From: Trogon surrucura
Taxonomy: Eukaryota; Chordata; Aves; Trogoniformes; Trogonidae
NCBI GenBank assembly: GCA_020746105.1
Contig: CM036642.1
Coordinates: forward strand, 2,697,501-2,761,500
DNA: 64,000 nucleotides
Direction of reading: 5' to 3'
This document shows positions 43,776 through 54,985 of the stretch, one piece after another. Under the pieces are notes generated by a model. The model did no database searches. It saw only the letters and a program-made list of their open reading frames with translations, and was not told where the DNA came from. The position numbers and the translations under genes are program-made. Numbering within the stretch: position 1 is the first letter of the stretch; every line of letters begins with the position of its first letter.

Positions 43776-46700
43776 AGATTTTACAACAGATTTTACAAAC
43801 CGTATTTGGATTTTACAACTCCCTAGCTAAGGCCTGTTACGAAAAGAGCATCTTTCATCAATACTGAATGGCTCCAATCACATTGTTTTCATGCCGGGGG
43901 AAACCAATTTTCCAGTGTAACCTTTGTCAACAGTGAATTGATGAGGGGCTGACACTGAAAAAAGTTACAAACTTTTTCTTTCGGCAATTTCTATTGTGAC
44001 TCCTGGGAAAACAGGTCAGCAATTTTTCATAGGGATGTTCTGAGGACAGATACATGAGAAATTATAAGGTGCTCCGATATAACCATCTAATACAGCAAAT
44101 GAAAACTGAAGTATAGTTGGAAATCCACAGCAAATATTACCAGTATTGTATTTCTTGTGTATTTTTCTGATGCAAGCAAGGACACCTGATATTTCTTTCG
44201 AAGCCCTAGCTTCTGCACTCATGCCAGTCAGTGTGAATGCAGCTTTCAACTTCTAACCACCAACATATTAGAAAGAAAGGGTTTAACATCTGCCATCATA
44301 TCTTAAGCACAAGAGAAGAAAGACTTGTAGCTTTGTCTTTACAGTGCTGGTAAATACTTTGTGCCTGTTTTACTTACCAGAAGGTTACACAACATTAGTG
44401 CAGAATGAAAATGTCATGCCAGGCAGAGAGACAACTGTGGCTTCTGTACAAATTCTTTCCACACTATAAATATAGATCTTCCCCCATAATTGCAACACAA
44501 TCTCGATCTGCCTGTGGTGATAAAGGGGGAAAAAAAAAAAAAGCTGTTTAATTTAATTAGAGTCCATTTGAAAAGCTAGTAGCATGAAATAATTTGATAT
44601 ACAGAAATAACTCTCACCAGCTACAGACACCATTTCACTGTGTCTTATCTTGGGATAACAGCAACTGTTAGATTTCAGACCTTAAACGGTATAAACAGTG
44701 TGACTAGAGATAGCCCTAAGAACATTTAAAATGACGTCAGAATATTGCCACTTATTCAGCTCCCTGTTCTCTGTCAGGCAAAGATGCTAAAAATGCTGCC
44801 AGAGTAACATTCACCCCTGAGGAAACTTAGAGCTAATTCACTCGGCAGCAGTTATCTTCCCTCGCGACGCAAGCACCTCCCGCGGAAGGTTTCACTGAGC
44901 ACTTGGGATCTGGGGTCCCTTCTCCCACTTACCCCTAAGTGCATTCCTAAACGTGCTCTGAACAGCCAGGAGGAGTCCCGTTCCCCAGCCAGGCAGGCTC
45001 TCCCTGTGCAGCAGCCAACAGCGAATCAAAGGGGGCACAAACACGGCTGAACCCAACATCTGTACCGAGTCGGAACAAAAGCTTGCAAATGCTGTTTATG
45101 AAACAGTGAGCCATCTCCTGCCACGGTCTGCCAATGTGGGTGGCACTGAGCAAGGGAGAGTTTCAGATAGCTGCTCACACATTATTATTAATTATTGGTA
45201 TTTACACTGTGATTAGCATCCAGCAGTCTTAGCCAGGGAAGAGAGATGCCGCTCTGCCTTCTCCTTCTAGAGGTACAAAACACCAGCCACACCGTACCTG
45301 GGGTAAGGCTCTGAAATGCTAAAATGGATCCAAAAGAATCGCTAGTTTCCCTCCAACCAGATATTGTGTTAATACCTGCAGACCAGATGGGAGTGGTAGA
45401 ACTGGTTGATCATACGGTTCCCTTTCTGCTCTTGTTTTGCAGTGATTTGAAGCCTCTCCCAAGGAGATGGTTCAGAAGAAGGTTCAGGTCAGTCCCCAGA
45501 CGAAGATGCAGTGCAGAGCAGACTAGTGCTATTTATAATTTCTGTTCTGGAAGAGCCCAGAGGCCATAATCAGCATCAACACAATCAGATCACAACCTCG
45601 GGGAGCAGAAATGCTTTGCAGCAGTGGTGTGGCACGGCTGGCACCAGGTACGCCACGAGGGCTGGCAGGGGACAGGAGGTCCAGCTGACGGGCAGTGCTC
45701 ATCCCACCTCTCCCCTCTCCTTTCCCAGTCTTCCCAGCCAGCTTCCCACAGCCTTTGGGCCACAGGCTCCAGAGCAACGGCAGCCTCCTCACACAGTCTG
45801 CAAACGTGACTTATCCCTCCCCGCCTCCTGTCAAGTTGCATCTACATAAACCTGCATTTGTCTCTGACGATAGCCCAGTTTTCTCTCTTTATTTATCTAC
45901 CTGTCGACTCATTTTACAATCTCTCTCTGGACAGTCACAGAGCAAGAGACAGAACCAGATGCCGTGGCGTGCACTGAATGCCAACTAGCTTGGTGGAGTG
46001 TGCGAGTGTCCTCACGCAGTGGAAAGGTCCTTTTGCAAACATGCCTTGTGATCAAAGGGCTGATGCTTGCTGATATTTTCAATATTAATAATCTCCCAGC
46101 TGCCTCACTCCGTTCTCTGGCTCCCTATTCACCTATCCTTCTTAGCTCACAGAGAGGCAGAGCTTCAAACAATGAGCTGCTTGAAGGAAACGAAAGTTGT
46201 TTAAAACAGGAAATCACAGGAAGAATAAACCATACGGATGTTGCAAGAAGACTAAAGAAGCCAAGAGTGAAGCTCTACAGAGGCAGCAATAGTAGCGGTA
46301 GGACAGCTCTGAAAGACAGCGACGGGAGAGTATTTGGGCCAAGTGCTGGCTGAGAGACACGAAGATGCGAGGAAAGGCGCTATTTTCTGCTGTTTGACCC
46401 CTGTGAAGCAGGATGTGGCACGTTCTCAGTCGATTAACAGGACAGCATCCAAGACCCCCGATTCCATTGCCAGTCCCTCCTAGAGACTAGGATGTCCTTT
46501 CGCTCAAGGAGAAATCTTTAATAAAAGCCGGTTATACACTACTCATACACTAGGAAAATGTCATCTGTCACTGAAATACAGCCAGCGCTGGCATGGCAGG
46601 CAGCAGACCTTACAGCAGCACACTGCCAGACGACGAAGCAGTTTGGCGGACTGTAAAACACACCACATCTGTCTGAGACTGCAGGATTGATTTACAAGTG

Positions 46701-48255
46701 AGTGGAAGGAATCCAGCCAGAGCAGAGCAAAGGCACTGAGGTGAACCAGGGCTCAAGAGAGAGTCCGCTGGGCTCTTTGCTGGCCGCAGGCTACAGTCAA
46801 GCCCGTTGTTTAACTCACGTGCAGAAGGACACTTGCAGCAAACCATATCATTTTATTACATTCTGCAGGTAAAATGTGGCTGCTGCGCAGGTACCTACTT
46901 TGGGAGTCAAAGCTACTGGAAACAAGGTCCATTTCTGATCCATTAGAGCTTGACAATGTCACAAAAACAGGACTAATACCGACTTGTCAGTAAGGGTGAA
47001 AATTTATCGCTACAAATATTTTGCTTTCCTTCTTTCTGGTACTTAAAGGCTTTCAAACTCAAAGGTCAGAGAGACACTGCTGAGAGGAATCCCAATCAGA
47101 GAAAATGTTTCCGAAGGGGGAGACTCTTTCTGTAGAAAACACATGCCCAGACTGACAAGCAATCATCCCAGGACCATGCTGTGTGCTAGCTGGAAAAATA
47201 CACTCCATTTTCAGATCCCATTTTAGTAGCTGCATTTCCTAATGTAATCCAGTGAGAATTTCAGGCTATCTAAATGCCTCGTTTATTGCCACATCCCCAA
47301 TATATGCAAAGCACAGTGATTTTATCTACTGCTAGAATATCGTGTTGTATTGCTAGAGGTGCACGCTAGAATCATGCTTATACAGGTTAGGATATCTCTT
47401 CCTTCCCTGCAGAAATAAGTATCAGCCTCCAAATGCAGTAGGACATTAGGACCAGGATTTTAGTTCCTGATCTAGGAGGAAGTGGGCAGTTCAGAAAGGA
47501 AATCAAAAGCTTCTTCATCTTGGCCTCTTTGATACAAGAAGACCTTATAGAGCAGCTCCCCAGAATCCTGCCCTCAACACCCAGAAGATGCCCGTGGTTT
47601 TCACGGGACTTTTTTTCTGGCTTAGCAGAGTCTGTTCATTACGAATGCCCATTGCACTTATTGGTGAAAAATCTTCTTCCAGGACTGGCAGATGGGGAGG
47701 GAGGAGAGGTGCAGTGCGAAATGCAAACATCTGCTCGCTGTTCTGCTTCGCCCGCGCTGTGCTCACAAGACAGACCCCACGGAGGGAGGGAGGGAAGGAG
47801 AGGATTGTGTTGACAGCAGTTTACTCAAAGACGTTTAAAGCACACAAAAGCAGGGGAGCTTGCTTGGCAATGAATGTAGTGGGATTTTTTTTCTTCAGAT
47901 GAGCTTAGTCTTGCTGAAAGGCCTCTGACTAACAGCCCAGGGTCCGAAATGGGATAAATTTGTACAGAAAAAGGAGAGCTAGCATCTCCCTGGCCCTCAC
48001 AGAGCTCCCTCTGCAGGTGAAAGAGAAGCCAAGAGCTTTCTGTATTGCAGTCTTCATATTTGGAAAACGTTGCATAAATCCCCAGTGACCAAGTGCACAG
48101 AGACTCTTTTACTGGGAGAAGAAAAGGGAAAACAGACCTCAGAGAAGACCCTCCTAACCCTTCCACCTTGCAACAGCATCTTGCGATGAAGGCGTGTGAA
48201 CCTGAGAATAAAAGGGCATCGCGTTTATGATGAATACAGGTAAATACATCTAAAC
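43776..48255. other. AT-rich non-coding stretch
   Basis: A 13-base A run lies at 44,530-44,542. No exon is recognised; the frames at 45,511-45,849 (+), 45,529-45,792 (-) and 45,964-46,353 (+) overlap or lack motifs. Confidence 0.45.
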
Positions 48256-48281
48256 ATATATACGTGTATATATATATATAA
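48256..48281. repeat. Alternating AT dinucleotide tract
   Basis: A purine-pyrimidine alternating stretch of about 26 bp (ATATATACGTGTATATATAT and onward) with one ACGTGT interruption. It lies directly upstream of the old CR1-like fragment at 48,296. Confidence 0.8.
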
Positions 48282-48295
48282 TTTTTGTCAAACAG

Positions 48296-48375
48296 GTAAT
48301 TAAGCTGTGGAATTCACTACCAGATAAAATAGAGACCAAGAGGATTTTAAAAAGAACTAATACAGAAGCTGAGTT
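48296..48375 (+). mobile_element. Ancient CR1/L3-like LINE fragment
   Basis: AAGCTGTGGAATTCACTACC, followed by GATAAAATAGAGACCAAGAGG, reads in one frame as KLWNSLPDKIETKRILK. LWNSLP followed by an acidic/aliphatic stretch and a basic stretch is the conserved C-terminal signature of CR1/L2/L3-clade reverse transcriptases (compare WNRLPREAV in the young copy at 39.3 kb). Only about 80 bp are recognisable and no 3' tail is seen. It is much older than the other CR1 copies. Confidence 0.5.
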
Positions 48376-51177
48376 TGGCCACAGATGCTGTAAAAGGTCA
48401 AGAAAAGCATTAGAGGAAAGATCCCTCTTTGCCAGCCATTCCGACAGGACACGATTTGCTCGACCCCTTTCAACGGACGCAGGCAGCGCTCCGTGTGCTT
48501 TGGTTTGCTACTGTGCCCACTCCTTCTCCAGTGCCTTTGCCGGGTGATGCTAATAAGGAACCTGATTAGCATTCAAGGACTAGTTGTGCCAATTAGGTCC
48601 TGGCACACACTGGCGCTGGGTCCAAGCACTCACGCTGCGTCACCGGTTGCCAAGTGCCTCGTGGTCACGCTGTGGAGCAGAGCCACGGCCTCACCTTCCG
48701 TTAAGGGGGAGCAAGGACGCGCTCCGGCAGCCAGCCAGGGCAGCGGGCCGGTGCAGAAGGGCTGGGGAACACAGCTCTGCCCCGTTCCATGTGAGCTGGA
48801 TCCCTGCCGAGCCATCAGGGCTCGACCTGCGCATCAGAGCACGACTGGGCTCGGATGAGGCACCGTGTGCACCCTCGCAAAACAAAAGAGGTACCAGGAG
48901 ATACATCTGTGCTGGTTTGTGGGCTTCTAGGGCACTGCTGGATGCTGCCAAGTCCCAGTCAGGCTCTGAGAGGTAGAGCCCTGCAGGAAGATGAAATGCC
49001 TTTGCAGTTCACAGAGCAGAAGCATAGCAGGAGTTAGACAGGCAGCCTGATCACCATATTTTCTGGCCCGTCAGGCTGCTTGTGGCAGAGGTGTAGGAGA
49101 CTCCTGACAACGAGGCAGCCACCGTCTGCTTTGGACCTGGACGGAACTGCAATCCCTGCAGCCAGTCAGAGATTAAAGTCTTCCCGGCTTGCCAGGTAGT
49201 GCTGGCTGATGAGGGCATGAAAGGAGGAGGGATGGAAGACAGAGAGCTCTCTAAATCAGCTATAAATTGTAGAAGAGGCAAATTCTGTGGAATTTATCAT
49301 TTCCAAAGGAAGGAAGGACTGGAGGGCGGGCGAGGTGGGGCACGGCTGCTGGTAGCAACACTCCTCCTCTCTGCCCCGGCACTTTCCCATCATGGGGACG
49401 TGTCAGGGAGTGGAAAACAAGAAGTGCAGCCTTCTAGGGGCAGGTGATGATATCTTTGTGAGTGCCCAGACCGGTTGATTTTGCTGGATGGAAACACAGC
49501 TATTTCCTCCCTCCTGAATATCCAGTGGAGTGACTCTCAGGGTGGTCACATCACAAAGCAACAGAGAAGGTCTGTGCTGGAGCAGAGAAACAGAATAAAG
49601 GACAGGTGTACTTCCTTGGTACTTCATTTTGAATGCAGAAAAGGAGTAGAAAAAAAAAACGTGCACCATGATCATCAGCTTATTTTTCTTTCAAATCTTC
49701 TTTCAGTCAGTAAGCAAGCAATTAGGTCTTTGCACAGAACTGGTATCAGAAAATGATACATCCCTGTCCTGCTCGGGTGAATAAAGTCTGTCCTGAAATA
49801 GCTACCGTCTCAGCTACGGCTCACAGCTATCAAGAATGCTCTCTTCCATTTCAATTATTTTTTCGTAAATTAAGACCCAAATGACAATAAATCACGCTAT
49901 AAAAATTAAAATGTCCTTTGCTTTTATCAGAACTAAAATTAAGCAATACACACACTGAAGATATAACAAAGGAGAGGGAAAGAGCAAGAAACAGATGATA
50001 AGTAAATTTTCCTGTATTTTGGTGCAGTTGAAACAAGTCATGAGGTCTGTATCTGGAACTGGGTCACAGGATTTTTTCAGACTTAATATTCTGGTCTAGA
50101 CAATTAAAAAGAAGCCCAAAATGAGACTCCTTAGCAGAGAACAAGTCTGACTGGGAGCAGTTCTCATGACTTTCTCTGAATCCCCTTAGTACCCTACAAA
50201 GCTGCCTCTACAGTTTCCAATTCTGTCAGGCTCTGGGAAATTTGCCTCTAGTTTTTCAGAATCTGCTTGCGTTTAGGCAATTGATAAAATTTATTGCAAC
50301 AGTAAAAAACTGAAATAAAAAGACTGAGTTTTGTACTCCTTCCTTCCTCTCTTCAAACTGAAGCGTGACGCCTGTCTCCGACCTTTTCACACTATTCCCA
50401 TTCTGTCTTCAAGCAAAGCCGAAGCTGCCCGCATGCTCCTGGGTGCAAGTGGCTGTGAAATGTTGACAACCAAACTACACATCTTCTTCTACATAAAACT
50501 TAGATGAGTCACACCACAAAGACCATGAACTTCTGGGCTCATTACAGGACTAAGTTGTATTTAGGGTTATGAAACCTAAAAGCAAGTCTGGAGTTTGGCT
50601 CAGGGCTACAGCACTACAACAGCTGCAAGCTTGACATGGCAGATTTTTTAATCTCGAATGAGCACAGAAGACCCCAATGCCAGGCAACGTTAAGCAAGCT
50701 TTAGGCTGGTCAGCGCTCCTCTTCAATTGTTTTATTCAACAATCTTCCCTCCTCCCACATTCTGGAGTTTACAGGAGAAAGAGCTATTTCGACTTTAAAG
50801 AGAGCATGGAATTGTATTTACATTTTCACAAGGCATTAACCTTGAATCACGGGACATCCCACTGCCTGAAGGAAGTGGTGTATTCAGTGACGGGGAAGAG
50901 GGAAAACAAATTGCATCTGCTCAAAGGCCAAAAGTGGTCAGAGATACGGCTGCTCATTAGCTCCCACAAGAGCTAAGGCACCCAAATAGATCCGAGCTGC
51001 TTGAATTCTCTACTTGGCTCTGCTCGGTGCTGTATTATTGGGAGAAAGAATTATGAAAACATCATGGGAAAGCAATGAAAGATGACCAAGGTTTTGTAAT
51101 GATGAAATATAATGACTTGTAATGAAGAAGAGGCAGAAGAAAAAAAAAAGCAAAATCTAATTCTTGTGAAACAAAAA

Positions 51178-51236
51178 TATGAGACAGGAAGAGTAAGAGA
51201 AGGAAGGGAGGAGAGAAGGAGAAGAGAAAGGAGGCA
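51178..51236 (+). repeat. Purine-rich (GA/GGA) tract
   Basis: Nearly all purine across about 59 bp, with scattered GAGAAGGAGAAG units. Such mirror-like tracts can form triplex DNA, but no perfect mirror symmetry is evident. Confidence 0.65.
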
Positions 51237-52758
51237 GCAGCTGGAAATAACTTTTAACTTTTCCACTTAGCGTTTTAAACCAAAAAGCAATTACTGCCAG
51301 GCTGATGTTGCCTTTCTGCACATTAATTCCCTATTATGAATAAAATTAATGAGTTTAACAAACTCCTTGTAAAGTTGTGTTCTTCATTATTGGTGTTAAT
51401 AATCCGCCAGGGACTCCGACTCCAAAGCTCCGTAGCATGTCCTGATTTCTTGAAGTTTAAAAAGAGAAAAGAGAGATAAAGTGGGGAAGAAGATTTGAAG
51501 AAATGGAAAATGATAACGGGACTTGACCCAGGCTGATGCCCTGCAGAGTGAGTGTCACTCTTTATTCAACAGCCTATGTGGTAAAAGGGCAATCTGACCC
51601 AACGAGGAAGATGCTTCTATGTTTTCTCCAGCAGCAACCATGCAAGAACCGAGCTCGAACCACTCCAGGTGTTCCCTGGCAGCTGGAGAGTACTTGAAAG
51701 GTAGACCAGTAGTATCTTGATGCCTCATCTCTGCCTTTCCTTTGGAAACAAAGATAGCAGGGAGGGTACACATACATAATTTAAGTGGCACACAGGTGGC
51801 AGTGAAGAGAAACCTCCTCCAGCTACAGAAAAGCCTGCAAGGCTTTGCACAGTGGCAGATGGTGCCGCTTGCTCGCTGTTGCCATGCAGGATCACTGTCT
51901 TGCAAAAAGAAATTCAGAGCTGCTTGATTCTACAGCCTGAGACCCAAAGCTCCCCAGGCAGAGTGCAGCAGCCCACTGGGGCCCAGCACTGCGGCTGTGA
52001 CAAGCTGCAGATGAAAGAACACCAGGCACCCAGGATGCTGAACTAGGGCCGTGCCACTGCAAAACCCTGGCATTTCTTCCCAAAAGGCCAGATGGCTGGA
52101 ATGTGGATATTTTTGCAAAGGCAAGTGAAAACCCCTCACCTGGCTACCTGAGTTCGCTGGGTGAACCTGGCTGAGATGGCAGCAACTCACAAAGCAAGAG
52201 GCGTAAAACTTGCGATGAGATACACACACTGATCCCACACCGCGAGAGCCCTGCGTCTGCAGAGGAACCTCAGCTGGCAGGCTGGCACCTCTTCCCAAAG
52301 ACAGCCCTTCTGCGGACCAGCTGGATTAGTTCAAGATGTTGCCTCCCTGCCTCGTGGCACTGTCACTGCCCTTCTGTCAGAAGTTACCGTCGCTGCAGCT
52401 CAGCAGATGGATTTCTTCTGGAGAGCATTCCTTGATCCACTTCGCTCAGAATCGGTCGGCTTAGCTCAAACGGCACAAACGATGTGTTTGCACTAACCTG
52501 GCCCAGTCGGATGGAAGCAGCTTACAGGGCACTCGTGTGAAACATTCCTCCCACAGACAGGCAGAAGTAATCTTTGCTAGAGACACGGGTTACAAACCGC
52601 TGGGGCAGGGCTGCACCGCTCAAGCCTCCAGAGCTCTGCAAAACAACCGTGCTCAGGCTTACCGGCATGAGCCCCCCTGCATCAGACATTTGAGGAACAA
52701 CAGCTGTAGGATCCTCTGATACATCTGTGAACTTGCAGCCTCCTGTCCAAAACTCAGG

Positions 52759-52802
52759 CAGGATGAGGATCTAAACAGTGCAGGATGAGGATCTAAACAG
52801 TG
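52759..52802 (+). repeat. Perfect tandem duplication, 22-bp unit, two copies
   Basis: Copies at 52,759-52,780 and 52,781-52,802 are identical (unit begins CAGGATGAGG and ends AAACAGTG), plus two further bases of a third copy. Absence of mismatches suggests a recent event, or a length polymorphism in the population. Confidence 0.95.
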
Positions 52803-53339
52803 CAAACAGGTAGAGCCGTTTATGCTGAATAGGGACCGGGTTTTCTAAACACCCTCAGCAAGATATACAAGAGTTTTAAGCCGGTTTTAATGTTAACAGC
52901 AGGGCATTGTCCTTAAATTTTCTGTCCTCAACATGTAGGTGTTTACTTCTGTGAACAAACAGCACAGATCCTTCATGGATCAGAGCACAGGAACACATCT
53001 CCTTTTCAAAGCCTTCTGGGCAGAGGACTCCCTGTGTAAAAAGCCAGAGTTCACCAGGCAGTGGCAGGTTTAAGTCACCTACTCTGTCCTCTCTGCACAT
53101 TAGAATTTACAACCCACAATAAAAAGGTTAAAAGGGGAACTTTAATAAAAACATTTTTAAAACGATTTGAGATTTCAATTGATTCATCCTCCTGCACAGC
53201 AGCTAATGTTTCTACTGCACTTTCCGCACAGAGTTAAGCACCACCGATGCCCTCACACACTTTTTTCTTTTAGTCAAATTGTCTTCCGTCCCTTCGAAGT
53301 CATTTCAAGCACGCTGTAAAGAACTGTCATCGACACAGC

Positions 53340-53720
53340 TTTATCTAAAATTTCTTTGGAGGCCAAATACTCTTTTGCCCTGTAGCTTCTTTATACTTAA
53401 GGGGGTTGAGATTTGGTCTAGCTGTAATTTATTGCAATTTTAAACCCTATTACCCCCTCAGCGTGGTGCTGTACAAATGCAATGCAGGGCCTTTAATTTG
53501 CTAGACAAAGGTATTATTCAAGTTCCTTTCACAGCCTAATTATTACTTAGTGAATATCATGTTGTGGTGAGTATTTATGGATAATTCTCAGATAATACCT
53601 AATTATATGGTTAATAATTATAACGATGGGAAAGCCTCAAATGTTCAGACTCCAGATTTTTTAGACTACCCCGGAACCCCAGATATTTGCAAGCACTTGG
53701 GTTTTTTACTATTTCTAGCA
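53340..53720. other. AT-rich stretch with conserved-non-coding appearance
   Basis: Unique sequence dense in TAATTA-like cores (CTGTAATTTATTGCAATTTTAA, GCCTAATTATTACTTAG, ACCTAATTATATGG, GTTAATAATTATAACG). No simple repeat. It resembles the homeodomain-rich conserved elements near vertebrate developmental genes. Conservation is untested. Confidence 0.3.
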
Positions 53721-54028
53721 TGTAAAACAGCTCCTACTACAACATCTCAGACTGCTCATTGGAATTTGGATTCAAACAGATATGAACCGCTTTGAACTGA
53801 GTGACCTGACAGCCCTAAACCTGATGAACTCACCAGACAGCCCGAGCCCCTGTATAATTCATGCGATCGAACAGGCAGACCTGTCAGGGAATGCACTCTT
53901 AGGGGAAAACGGTCCGTGCTAAACGGAGAAAAAACTGCAACTTCTAATTTTCAGAAACACAAGATGGGGCAGGCAGGGCATGGAGAAAAGGTTGTGGGGG
54001 AGAAGTCAGTTGTGTTTCTCTCAGCCCT

Positions 54029-54195
54029 CGCGAGTCTGTCACTGTCCCTCGCTGCAGCAGCCCCCGCGGAGCCGTGAGCGCGGAACGGGACCCGTCAGAC
54101 GCACAGACTGCGCTTCCTGCGCGCTGGCACGGAGCCAAGCGCCGACCTCCATCGCTCGCGAAGTTAGTTCATTAAACCACCCGTGACATCGCGGG
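54029..54195. promoter_or_regulatory. CpG island, short but dense
   Basis: About 23 CpGs in 167 bp (TCGCGAG, CCCGCGG, GCGCGG, TGCGCGCTGG, ATCGCTCGCGAAG), set in sequence otherwise nearly free of CpG. It is therefore a sharp local feature. It could be a promoter, an unmethylated enhancer or a CpG-binding-protein platform. The small frames crossing it (53,944-54,138 - and 53,980-54,186 +) have no recognisable domain and no clear splice donor. Confidence 0.45.
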
Positions 54196-54903
54196 CAGCC
54201 CCAAATGAAGTTTAGTCTTATCAGGTAACAAACAAGCTCTTGGCCTCCTGGACCTGAATCTATGAGTCAATACCTCTCCCAGCTGAGGCTGTAGACATAA
54301 TGATTAATTCACTGCTGGCTGCCTGGGTAAATGGCTACATAAATATAGAAGAAATGGTGCCTAGACAATCAGATACTGCAATCTGGAAAGACGCAGAAAT
54401 GCAGAGATACACGGAGAAAGAGAGACAGACGGGCACGAGATTGCAAGAACTGCTTGGAATGGGTCAGAGCAAAAGCCTTGCTGGATCACAGCCCTGACAA
54501 ACACCAGTAACAAGTGTCCGAGGAACAACGAAGGATGTTCAGAGCAGTCCTGCACCTCCCTCCAAATTCTGGCAACCCGCAGCTAGATGATTGCATTTGA
54601 TCATTATTAGTGAGCCTGTACATGAACCATCTCACGAAGACAAAGAGCTGGGCAAGGCCAAAGCTTTGGTGACTGTTTTTATCACCTCCTGGTGCTGCTT
54701 TGTGAAAGTTTCAAGGGGGATCCCATCGTCCAGCTGGGGCATTGCAGGGAAGGTGGGAGAGCCTGAGAACCTCACTTGTGGGGTGGCCTCGACACATGGT
54801 TTGTAGCTGAGAAGCTTGGGCTCCACTGGCAGCACCACCTTGGATTTGAGCAAGTCGCTGCTTATCTCTTAGCCTTGATTTACCCCTGTAAAATGAGTTT
54901 AAC

Positions 54904-54925
54904 AGACTACTTCATGAAGTAGTCT
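54904..54925. repeat. 22-bp perfect palindrome
   Basis: Positions 54,904-54,914 are the exact reverse complement of 54,915-54,925 (half-site AGACTACTTCA). There is no spacer, so it could be a dimeric protein-binding site or a cruciform. It lies in the part of the SINE that usually reads ctacctcatagggttgttgtgag. Confidence 0.9.
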
Positions 54926-54931
54926 CAATTA

Positions 54932-54939
54932 ATTTGCAT
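54932..54939 (-). promoter_or_regulatory. Octamer (POU/Oct) motif
   Basis: ATTTGCAT on the + strand is the exact reverse complement of the ATGCAAAT octamer bound by POU-domain factors. It lies 6 bp from the palindrome, next to AATTAATT. A single octamer is expected by chance every few tens of kb, so its meaning depends on the context. Confidence 0.35.
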
Positions 54940-54985
54940 TTGTAAAACTGCTCTGAGATTCCCAGATGAAAGGCTGGCCTGGAAT

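Larger units (their letters stand above)
48376..53339. other. Non-coding stretch, no gene seen
   Basis: Moderate CpG enrichment occurs at about 48,605-48,760 (around 13 CpGs). A purine-rich GGA/GAA strip lies at 51,178-51,236 and a perfect 22-bp tandem duplication at 52,759-52,802. Overlapping frames such as 48,493-48,858 and 48,584-48,976 come from the GC-rich part and have no domain. Confidence 0.45.
54847..54985 (+). repeat. Ancient amniote SINE (MIR/CORE-SINE type), core and 3' end
   Basis: GAGCAAGTCGCTGCTTATCT, then CTTAGCCTTGATTTACCCCTG, then TAAAATGAG match the MIR core (gggcaagttacttaacctct, gcctcagtttcccc, atctgtaaaatggg). Further on, ATTTGTAAAACTGCTCTGAG, then ATTCCCAGATGAAAGGC, match the reptilian/amniote CORE-SINE 3' end (gtttgtaaagcgctttgag, atcctcggatgaaaggc). 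Order and spacing are kept over about 130 bp. The element contains a 22-bp perfect palindrome and an octamer site, listed separately. Confidence 0.7.
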
